From a virus: a DNA stretch of 20,732 nucleotides. Under the pieces are notes generated by a model. The model was given only the letters and a program-made list of their open reading frames with translations, did no database searches and had not been told where the DNA came from. The stretch is taken from the IMG/VR virus record IMGVR_UViG_3300006802_000755, positions 1 through 20,732 of that record, one strand, 5' to 3'. Shown here in pieces: positions 9,371 to 15,210 of the stretch; positions within the stretch are counted from its first letter, which is position 1; each line of letters starts with the position of its first letter. A program made the position numbers and the translations under genes.

Positions 9371-9787
9371 CTATCGTGCTGTTGGTTTACGGACTTGAAC
9401 TACATACTTGCTTTCAACCTGTAGTCCAGCAGGATGTAAGTCTGGATTATCTTCCAGAAAAGTTTTCATGTTACCGTTGTGGATACGCTTCTCTAACAGA
9501 TAAGGCGCATCGTGTTGCATGACGAAATCGTAGATGCTTTGCCAATCGCTCGCCCAAAAACGAGACTGGATACGGCGGGACACGGTACCTGAAGCTGTCT
9601 TAATGCTGTCAGCATTTTGATCGTTACAAACATTCAGCAACTGATCGCCAATAACATCAAGCTCACGGCGCAGTACCTCCATCTCGGCCTTGTGCGCGTC
9701 TTCCTTCTCGTAGATTATGTTACGTTGTTTGATATATGCCTCTACCAGATCAGGTGTAGAGACAGTTCTGTTGTCTTCAGTTTCCAC
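9371..9787 (-). CDS. Coiled-coil phage protein, 138 aa, function unknown
   Basis: GTG start at 9787 with GAGGGAG upstream. The N-terminal half is strongly helical and charged (ITEKEDAHKAEME-like heptads around residues 20-55). The second half contains TASGTVSRRIQSRFWASDW, then EKRIHNGNMKTFLEDNPD and a short β-like end. This arrangement, a long helix hairpin followed by a compact β unit, recalls Gam/Gp157-type host-nuclease-inhibitor proteins, but no signature is strong enough to assign it. Its place next to the SSB-like protein and the SNF2 helicase suggests a role in recombination or end protection. Confidence 0.65.
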   Translation of the reverse strand: METEDNRTVSTPDLVEAYIKQRNIIYEKEDAHKAEMEVLRRELDVIGDQLLNVCNDQNADSIKTASGTVSRRIQSRFWASDWQSIYDFVMQHDAPYLLEKRIHNGNMKTFLEDNPDLHPAGLQVESKYVVQVRKPTAR

Positions 9788-9823
9788 TGGTTACTCCCTC
9801 AATTACGTTTTAGACTTAGTTAA

Positions 9824-11206
9824 CTAGGCGGCACTCTGAAGCGCGTCGCGGTATAAGTCAACGACTAATTTATGGTCCGCCATCTTTTTTCTCAAGACAC
9901 GATATAGCTTACGCTCTACCTCGCTACCTACTATATGTATGACTGTCATCGCGTTCTTCTGTCCAGGGCGGTCTATACGTGCATTAGCTTGTAGGTAGGT
10001 CTCTACGCTCGTAACTGGAGCGTACCAAATAACGGTGTCTGCAGCAGTGAGTGTGAGCCCATGAGACGCTGCTTGCGGTTGTATTAGCAGTACCTTCGGG
10101 TCTTTTTCTTCTTGGAACCGTCTGACCGCTTCAGACCTTTTATGTAGGCTGACGCGACCGTCGATGACGCTGCACGGTATTTTACTTTTGTTCAGAGACT
10201 CTTCTAGGATGTCGATAGTGTGGCTAAACGGAACAAACACGAGTGCCTTGTTGTTAGTTTCATTGATGGCTTCTATAACAGCTTGTACCCTGCTGGACGC
10301 ATCAAATTCGACCACAGCTCCGTTGTCCGAGTAAACCGCACCGCCCGATATCTGCAAAAGCTTGTTTAGCTTTGCGGCTGCGTTTATAGCCGTAATACTG
10401 TCGCCATCCGCGTCGCGAATGAACTGCTTCTGCATAAGCGTGTAGTACTTCTTTTGTTGCGCAGTAAGTTCTACATCTCTGTTCACAAACGTAACGGCGG
10501 GTAGGTCCAAACAATCTTTCTTTTCAAACCGAATCGCCGGTTGCAATATGTTATGCACGGTATCTTTCGCGCTTGGCTTAGGTATCCAGGTGTACTGAGA
10601 CAGCCTGTACATAACCATGTCGCGGAAAGCGCCTACATACTTGGGGCTGTTATCAGGATTTACCAGCCGTGCCAGACCGAAAGCATCAATAGGAGACTGC
10701 GCAGCGGGAGTGCCTGTCAGCATCCATAACCCGCAGCCCTTACTCACTATATCCCGAAGCGCTTTCCAGCGATTGGTCTGCGTGTTCTTGTAAGCATTGG
10801 CCTCATCGACCACCACAAGATCGAAGCCACCGTCCATTATCTCTTTTTTAACGATAGCTACGCCATCGTAGTTGATAATAACGAACTCTGCATTACCGCT
10901 AATGGTCTTAGCTCTGGTCTTTGCATCGCCATATGCCACCATACAACTCCGGTGCATGGCGAAAGTGAACAAATCGCGCTGCCAAGCGGACTTCATAATA
11001 GATAGCGGGCATATCACAAGGACTCGTTTGATCTTACCTTGTTTCATTAAGTGGTCCGCCGCCCATATGACGGACGCGGTTTTGCCCGTACCCTGCTCGT
11101 TAAAGCAGAACGCCTTCTTCCGTCTGGACAGGAAGTCAGCAGTAGCCTCTTGGTGTGCAAACGGTTTGTATTTTCCAGGCCACTCGTAATTCTTTAGTAT
11201 ACTCAT
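9824..11206 (-). CDS. SNF2/DEAD-like superfamily 2 helicase, 460 aa
   Basis: Superfamily 2 motifs appear in order. They are a Q-like FAHQEATADFL near 16-26, Walker A EQGTGKT (37-43), DEAN box (134-137), motif III LTGTP (163-167), a second RecA-like domain with VFVPFSH and IDGRV, motif V ASHGLTLTAAD (380-390) and motif VI QANARIDRPGQ (406-416). The DEAN box and QA-x-R-xDRPGQ ending are typical of phage SNF2-family DNA translocases. It lacks long insertions, so it is a minimal enzyme. Likely role: DNA remodelling during replication or recombination. The ATG at 11206 overlaps the preceding stop as ATGA, which implies translational coupling to the HNH-type gene. Confidence 0.92.
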   Translation of the reverse strand: MSILKNYEWPGKYKPFAHQEATADFLSRRKKAFCFNEQGTGKTASVIWAADHLMKQGKIKRVLVICPLSIMKSAWQRDLFTFAMHRSCMVAYGDAKTRAKTISGNAEFVIINYDGVAIVKKEIMDGGFDLVVVDEANAYKNTQTNRWKALRDIVSKGCGLWMLTGTPAAQSPIDAFGLARLVNPDNSPKYVGAFRDMVMYRLSQYTWIPKPSAKDTVHNILQPAIRFEKKDCLDLPAVTFVNRDVELTAQQKKYYTLMQKQFIRDADGDSITAINAAAKLNKLLQISGGAVYSDNGAVVEFDASSRVQAVIEAINETNNKALVFVPFSHTIDILEESLNKSKIPCSVIDGRVSLHKRSEAVRRFQEEKDPKVLLIQPQAASHGLTLTAADTVIWYAPVTSVETYLQANARIDRPGQKNAMTVIHIVGSEVERKLYRVLRKKMADHKLVVDLYRDALQSAA

Positions 11207-11472
11207 CCTTTTACAGAGTGGTCGCTGTTGCGGTTAAAGGAACGGTTTTTACTTTTCTTTTTAACACGCAAGTTTTTGCTTCCGTTCCCGCCGCCTTTGG
11301 ATAAAGGCTTTTTATGGTCAACGTCATTACCGTCACCTTTTGCGACCCGACCCTCCTTCTCTAATTTGTACCTAGCACGGTTCCTAGCAGCTCTGTTTTT
11401 TCTCTGCTCTGGGGTGCCGTGGTATTGCTCGTATTCTTTCCCGTATGGGCGCTTTTTATTGACATAGGGCAT
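11203..11472 (-). CDS. Small HNH-type nuclease-like protein, 89 aa
   Basis: Start chosen at ATG 11472, where AGGAG lies at a good distance; an in-frame start farther upstream would run into the nuclease gene. The protein is highly basic. It contains NDVDHKKPLSKGGGNGSKNL, followed by RVKKKSKNRSFNR. The D-H-x(2)-P-L-S-x-G-G pattern followed by an N-L-R and N-R signature matches small phage HNH-family proteins. The usual upstream CxxC zinc pair is absent, so whether it cuts DNA is uncertain. It sits between a Cas4-like nuclease and an SNF2 helicase and overlaps the helicase start. Confidence 0.7.
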   Translation of the reverse strand: MPYVNKKRPYGKEYEQYHGTPEQRKNRAARNRARYKLEKEGRVAKGDGNDVDHKKPLSKGGGNGSKNLRVKKKSKNRSFNRNSDHSVKG

Positions 11473-11482
11473 AAGGTGTCTC

Positions 11483-12145
11483 CTAGCTCTTGTTGAACTC
11501 ACAACTGGTAACTGGGCAGAACTTGCACAACGGGCCACTCACGGGGTTCCACACTCCGCTTTCGTGCGCCACAGCTAGCCGCTCCAGTTCGTCGCTAAAC
11601 ACCCCCATATAACTCAGCATGTCTTCCCTCTTGTGAATTTTCTTTATCAGATCGTTTGTAACCACAAACGCTAAAGCTGATTTAAGCTCTTTAAGTTTTG
11701 GATAGTGGACAAACGTAGCCGCTGCCATCAAGTCTAACTGTTTCGTGTCGGCGTAGCGTGTGTTTCGGCCCGTTTTATAGTCTATGATGTACCCAGTCTC
11801 TCCGTTTTCTATAAGTAGATCGACGATACCACGATACCAAACGTCTCTGTCGAAGAACCCGCAGGGCTCTAAATTCTCTCCGGCGCGCCGCACCCCCAGT
11901 TTCAGTTCGCAGTGTTTCTCGCCGTCTAGTTTTTTGAGCGCGTCAATGAACCTTGTTATGAACCCAAACTTTTCCGGTACGGGGGTGTCGTTTTTGACGT
12001 TAAGCTCAGCCGCCTTATGGACCTCGTTGCCGTATAAGATAGCTGCCGTCTGCGCGTCTTTAACGTCTCGTGCCACCTTCAAGTGATAATACTTTTTTGG
12101 GCACTGATCGAAGGTCTTTATACTGCTGTAACTCCAAGCCGCCAT
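11483..12145 (-). CDS. Cas4/RecB-like PD-(D/E)XK nuclease with Fe-S cysteines, 220 aa
   Basis: The core motifs are HK (H43), GIVDLL (D109), IIDYKTG (D122, K124) and a QL motif (Q136), the standard RecB-nuclease layout. One cysteine near the N terminus (C15 in TFDQCPKKYY) and three near the C terminus (C207, C210, C215 in CKFCPVTSC) match the iron-sulphur cluster arrangement of Cas4 and AddB nucleases. It probably degrades or trims single-stranded DNA ends. No CRISPR or Cas1 is present, so it is a phage recombination nuclease rather than an adaptation factor. The ATG at 12145 has GGAG seven bases upstream. Confidence 0.88.
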   Translation of the reverse strand: MAAWSYSSIKTFDQCPKKYYHLKVARDVKDAQTAAILYGNEVHKAAELNVKNDTPVPEKFGFITRFIDALKKLDGEKHCELKLGVRRAGENLEPCGFFDRDVWYRGIVDLLIENGETGYIIDYKTGRNTRYADTKQLDLMAAATFVHYPKLKELKSALAFVVTNDLIKKIHKREDMLSYMGVFSDELERLAVAHESGVWNPVSGPLCKFCPVTSCEFNKS

Positions 12146-12293
12146 TTGCTTTCTCCAGTGGCCAACGCCATTTCGTCCCGTTTTGCGGCGTAGGGTACCT
12201 CAACTTCCATACGATATCCACAAAGTTCTCCTGGGTTTTCGCTATGTCTCTCAATGTAACCATAAAGTCTAATGCGGTCTCAACTGGTCTCAC
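12060..12293 (-). CDS. Doubtful small ORF, 77 aa
   Basis: A GTG at 12293 with GGAG nearby opens a 77-codon frame (ATG at 12263 gives 67 codons). It contains TLRDIAKTQENFVDIVWKLR and then YPTPQNGTKWRWP, a protein-like composition. It would fill the otherwise empty stretch between the nuclease gene and the small membrane peptide. Against it, the last 86 bases overlap the nuclease gene in another frame and no family is recognised. Treat as possible only. Confidence 0.35.
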   Translation of the reverse strand: MRPVETALDFMVTLRDIAKTQENFVDIVWKLRYPTPQNGTKWRWPLEKANGGLELQQYKDLRSVPKKVLSLEGGTRR

Positions 12294-12324
12294 CCCGTGT
12301 CACTCCGTGTTATGTTTCTTCCGT

Positions 12325-12441
12325 TTATAAAAGCGCCGCCGCCGCTACACATAATAAAAAGGCCAGACCGGGGTTCGACTCCACCCCCCATACGGCCATA
12401 GCGAAGCAGTACAGCCCCACAGCCCTGCATAGGAAAACCAT
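12325..12441 (-). CDS. Tiny membrane peptide, 38 aa
   Basis: ATG at 12441, with GGAG ten bases upstream lying across the stop of the preceding gene. The peptide is almost entirely hydrophobic, in two blocks separated by a short polar turn: VFLCRAVGLYCFAMAVWG, then VESNP, then GLAFLLCVAAAALL. This fits a two-pass or hairpin membrane protein. Phages often carry such peptides as holin-like, superinfection or host-membrane effectors, but no specific family is recognised. No lysis gene lies beside it. The same bases contain a tRNA T-arm-like string when read on the plus strand. Confidence 0.55.
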   Translation of the reverse strand: MVFLCRAVGLYCFAMAVWGVESNPGLAFLLCVAAAALL

Positions 12442-12445
12442 AATT

Positions 12446-12811
12446 TTAGCTCCGGGTGAGCGCCTTAATCCGTGCCCCGGCGGCTCCCGGTTCAGGTCGG
12501 TCGTCGATGATGTAGTCACGAGTCACTCCATCTATAATTATACCAAGACAGGCTCTTGCGTGCGCCGCATGAGATATCCCACTTTCGGGATCAACATCTT
12601 CACCATCTACGAACGCAGCTATATGTCTCAGCGCTGCGTTGAGGTACACCATCATAGAGACGCTGGTGTCCCGCCAGTTATAGGCCCCGTATTTCTCAGC
12701 CCCCAACTCAAACGCAGCTGCCTCTTCAACTAACGCAGCTTGCGGGATGAGAGCGAGAGATGGTTTCTTTGTCCCGAATGAACTTTTTGGGTTGCTGTCT
12801 GGGGCTGTCAT
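12446..12811 (-). CDS. dATP/dGTP diphosphohydrolase-type protein (N-terminal domain family), 121 aa
   Basis: All-helical pattern AALVEEAAAFELGAEKYG with YNWR (about 25-47), then ALRHIAAFVDGEDVDPESGI followed by SHAAHARACLG (about 60-90). The E-x-G-A-x-K-Y-G...N-W-R and R-H-x-x-A-x-x-x-G-E-x-x-D-x-E-S-G-x-x-H signatures match the phage dATP/dGTP diphosphohydrolase N-terminal family (formerly DUF5664, distantly MazG-like). Such enzymes remove pyrophosphate from dNTPs, and some act in Z-genome phages, though many are found without them. The ATG at 12811 overlaps the GcrA stop as ATGA. Confidence 0.8.
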   Translation of the reverse strand: MTAPDSNPKSSFGTKKPSLALIPQAALVEEAAAFELGAEKYGAYNWRDTSVSMMVYLNAALRHIAAFVDGEDVDPESGISHAAHARACLGIIIDGVTRDYIIDDRPEPGAAGARIKALTRS

Positions 12812-13266
12812 TTTTCCACCGGCACGTGTGTTTTGTTGTGGTGCTCTACGCAATAAGAGCTGCCTTCTTTAATTGACCTACCGCAGAAACGCATGGCGTT
12901 GTCACTTGGAAACCCGTGTATGTATCTGCACCCATTGTTGCTCAGAACGCTGAACGCCTCGTCAATGGCCAGTAATGTTGCTTCGTCAACCTCTACAAAT
13001 GTTTCCGCATCTAACTGCGGTTCTGTTTTTACTTTGGGTTTAGGTTTGACTTGTGGTTGCGGCCTTTGTGCGCTCTTTATTTGCGGGAATACAACCACGT
13101 TTTCAAACCCAGTTACGACACCTTTCTGCAGTCCGAGCCGATGAGCTTTACCTACGACGGCGTTCTTACCACAACCTAACTCGCGCCCTATTTCAGCCGC
13201 AGACAGCTCCCCATCGCTCCATAGTTGCGTCAAACGTATGATTTTGTCCTGTGTCCAAAAACTCAT
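12808..13266 (-). CDS. gcrA: GcrA-family transcription regulator, 152 aa
   Basis: The N-terminal helix-turn-helix (FWTQDKIIRLTQLWSDGELS, then AAEIGRELGCGKNAVVGKAH and RLGL) and the C-terminal C113...FCGR (C128)...YCVEHH (C139, H142) are both diagnostic of GcrA. In Caulobacter, GcrA is a σ70-associated cell-cycle activator that favours GANTC sites methylated by CcrM. The family is centred on alphaproteobacteria and their phages. The linker is Pro/Lys-rich (QPQVKPKPKVKTEPQ). A phage copy could redirect host σ70 or time phage genes to the host cell cycle; that is inference. The ATG at 13266 overlaps the glycosyltransferase stop as ATGA. Confidence 0.9.
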   Translation of the reverse strand: MSFWTQDKIIRLTQLWSDGELSAAEIGRELGCGKNAVVGKAHRLGLQKGVVTGFENVVVFPQIKSAQRPQPQVKPKPKVKTEPQLDAETFVEVDEATLLAIDEAFSVLSNNGCRYIHGFPSDNAMRFCGRSIKEGSSYCVEHHNKTHVPVEK

Positions 13267-14045
13267 TTCACATTCCCTCCCGAACGCAAAATGTTTCCTT
13301 CGTAAACGTAAGTGCCCACATGCTTCAAATGAATAAACGGGTTAGCAAATATTTTGCCGCCGTGTTTCGCCCACAGCTCACAAAAATGGTAGTCCTCCGA
13401 CAGCAGACAACCGTCCGCGTCAATGCTGGTAGCGAAGAACTCGTGAGTTAAGGGTTTCACGTACTCGTCCGTATTTGGAACTTTTGCCCCCGACACTCTG
13501 TACGTTGGCACATGCGGTATCAGCTTCTCAAATACCTTACGCTTGATTAGCATAAACCCGGTGCCCCCGTGTCGGACTGTTACCAACCCCTCTTCGTTGG
13601 TCTCTGCATCGTCAACGCCAATAAGATTAAGAACGAACGAACCGCCAAAATCTCGGAGCTTTGTCCGTCCCTCTTTCGCAGCACGTTCAACTTGCTCCCA
13701 ATCCAATTCTTTCTTTGGGTATATACCGCAAACGATATCCTTATCCGCAGACACCAAAGCTTTTATAGCATCATGCCCGAACGCTATGTCTGCATCGACA
13801 AACATAAGGTAGTCGTGACCCGCTTCGAGAAATAACCTCACTAGCTCGTTCCGCGCACGAGTAATCAAGCTCTCATTAGTTATCTGCGCCCAAAAAACAT
13901 TTATCCCGTCGGCGCGTAACGTAGCCATAGATTGCAGCAGTCCTAATACATACGCACCTGTACACATACCGCCGTACATCGGCGTGGCAATTAAGAGGCT
14001 CTTGGGTTTAGGCTCGGAAACCGACACTTTAATATTATCATCCAC
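13263..14045 (-). CDS. GT-A fold glycosyltransferase-like protein, 260 aa
   Basis: GTG start at 14045, with GAGGAG six bases upstream. After an N-terminal β strand (SLLIATPMYGG) it has LITRARNELVRLFLEAGHDY, then LMFVDADIAF with a DxD motif (D84, D86), and RHGGTGFMLIKRKVFEKL. Near the end it has EDYHFCELWAKHGGKIF, followed by HLKHVGTYVYEG. These are the classic features of small phage GT-A (GT2-like) nucleotide-sugar transferases. Substrate is unknown: DNA bases, host surface sugars or virion protein are all possible. Its partner, a methyltransferase, ends just upstream. Confidence 0.85.
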   Translation of the reverse strand: MDDNIKVSVSEPKPKSLLIATPMYGGMCTGAYVLGLLQSMATLRADGINVFWAQITNESLITRARNELVRLFLEAGHDYLMFVDADIAFGHDAIKALVSADKDIVCGIYPKKELDWEQVERAAKEGRTKLRDFGGSFVLNLIGVDDAETNEEGLVTVRHGGTGFMLIKRKVFEKLIPHVPTYRVSGAKVPNTDEYVKPLTHEFFATSIDADGCLLSEDYHFCELWAKHGGKIFANPFIHLKHVGTYVYEGNILRSGGNVK

Positions 14046-14047
14046 GG

Positions 14048-14641
14048 TTAACTCCTCTTCTGAAGTGCAGCTTGGTAGCCCACATGCACCAACGATGCTC
14101 GCTCTGCCATTATATTTGTAAAGCTATCTATAGCGAGCTTAGGGCGATGTAACACGTCGCGGGGATTGCCCCATAGGTAGTCATCGAACACCATAATCCC
14201 ACTCACTTTAAGTAACGGCCACGCCATGCACGCATCTTGTAGCACCTGGTCCGCTGTATGCGCTCCGTCGATATAAATGAAATCGTATGGTGGAACTCTG
14301 TCGTATATAAGTTGCGCCAGCGCGTCCGTGGAGGTCTTCTTTATCTTGAAATAGGTGTGCCGCGTGTTCCTTATCGCCAACTGCATATTTTGGGAGAAGC
14401 GTTCTTCTGTGCCGCGCATATCGTCGGTAGTATGCTCTTCGCCACCGCCCCAAGTGTCCACGCAGTCTACGTGACCGCCCTTCTCGTCCATCATGTTTTC
14501 GACGATCCAAGCCGCACTTCGACCTTCGTAACTTCCAATCTCCAGAAAGCGGTTCCGAGCGGGTAGGAGCGGTATAAGTTGCTTCCATACATCTGGTGCC
14601 CAACTGAACCAATCTTTTGTAAACTCATATGCAGGCTGCAT
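14048..14641 (-). CDS. SAM-dependent class I methyltransferase, 197 aa
   Basis: Start chosen at ATG 14641 because GGGAG/GGAGAG lies a few bases upstream; a TTG at 14674 in the same frame lacks such support. Motif I is FLEIGSYEGRSAAWI (about 32-46), the acidic post-motif is VDCVDTWGGG, and a later YDFIYIDGAHTADQVLQD plus GIMVFDDYLWG complete the Rossmann pattern. The IDGAHT signature matches the small-molecule or sugar O-methyltransferase group Methyltransf_24 more than DNA methylases (no DPPY or NPPY motif). It overlaps the DnaA-domain gene by 17 bases and lies directly upstream of the glycosyltransferase. Confidence 0.85.
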   Translation of the reverse strand: MQPAYEFTKDWFSWAPDVWKQLIPLLPARNRFLEIGSYEGRSAAWIVENMMDEKGGHVDCVDTWGGGEEHTTDDMRGTEERFSQNMQLAIRNTRHTYFKIKKTSTDALAQLIYDRVPPYDFIYIDGAHTADQVLQDACMAWPLLKVSGIMVFDDYLWGNPRDVLHRPKLAIDSFTNIMAERASLVHVGYQAALQKRS

Positions 14642-14939
14642 TTTGCTCTCCCAACTGTAACAAAGCGTGTTCAATAGTATCTATATCTTTCTGTAGACCT
14701 TCGTACCGCTGCACGTATGTCGGTATGTTGCGAGCAGCATGGATAACTGTAGTGTGGTCTCTGTTAAACGCAGCCCCAATTTGAGGGAGGCTTTTATCGG
14801 TTAGCTTTCTTGCAAGAAACATAGCCACCATACGTGGGCGAGATAATCTTCTTTTCTTATCGTTTCCGATAAGTTCTTCGACCGTTAACCCGTAATATAT
14901 ACTTGTAGCTAGTTGTACATCTCTTATTCGCAAACCCAC
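14625..14939 (-). CDS. Stand-alone DnaA domain IV DNA-binding protein, 104 aa
   Basis: The sequence contains LSRPRMVAMFLARKLTDKSL, followed by PQIGAAFNRDHTTVIHAARN (through about residue 71). The RDHTTVIHA core (60-68) is the diagnostic DnaA-box recognition motif of domain IV. The ATPase domain III and the helicase-loading domain I are missing. It could bind DnaA boxes in the phage or host and either recruit, block or compete with host DnaA. The GTG at 14939 directly follows the previous stop, with GAGGAG at a good distance. A perfect TTATNCACA box lies in the gap at 17796-17804. Confidence 0.9.
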   Translation of the reverse strand: MGLRIRDVQLATSIYYGLTVEELIGNDKKRRLSRPRMVAMFLARKLTDKSLPQIGAAFNRDHTTVIHAARNIPTYVQRYEGLQKDIDTIEHALLQLGEQNAACI

Positions 14940-15209
14940 TTACTGCTCCTCATTTCCATTTATAGTTATAGAAGATTCACCGCCCATAACCTTAATGCCG
15001 TCTGAACCGGTGGTAACAGTATCGACATTCGGGGATGCCAATAGCTCAGCGTAAAGCTTCTGGGCTTCGTAAATAACGTCGGTAAGGAAATCTAACTGCT
15101 GTAGCGTCGATACCCCCTTACTTCCACCATCCCTCATAAACGCCGATAGCGACCTACCGTCGATGCGCGCCTCACCGTCTGAGTCGCTCCACACAAACGT
15201 AAGTTTCAT
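14940..15209 (-). CDS. Small phage protein, 89 aa, function unknown
   Basis: ATG at 15209 is preferred: it lies two bases after the DNA polymerase stop, with a GGGGG tract upstream. ATG at 15227, within the polymerase end, has a better-spaced GGAG and would add six residues. The protein starts MKLTFVWSDSDGEARIDGRS, has a helical middle (TLQQLDFLTDVIYEAQKLYA) and an acidic, Gly/Asp-rich end. No cysteines, membrane segment or catalytic motif are seen and no family is recognised. Its place between DNA polymerase and the DnaA domain suggests a replication accessory. Confidence 0.65.
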   Translation of the reverse strand: MKLTFVWSDSDGEARIDGRSLSAFMRDGGSKGVSTLQQLDFLTDVIYEAQKLYAELLASPNVDTVTTGSDGIKVMGGESSITINGNEEQ

Positions 15210-15210
15210 A

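Noticed and set aside
11483-12145. CRISPR adaptation role for the Cas4-like nuclease
   Set aside because: No CRISPR repeats, Cas1 or Cas2 are present; phage Cas4-like nucleases commonly stand alone.
12361-12400. tRNA or tmRNA T-arm-like string GGGGTTCGACTCC on the plus strand
   Set aside because: The 5-bp T stem has two mismatches, no acceptor stem or other arms fold around it, and the bases are used by the small membrane peptide on the other strand.
14048-14674. Longer methyltransferase starting at TTG 14674
   Set aside because: The ATG at 14641 has a clear SD and a shorter overlap with the DnaA-domain gene.
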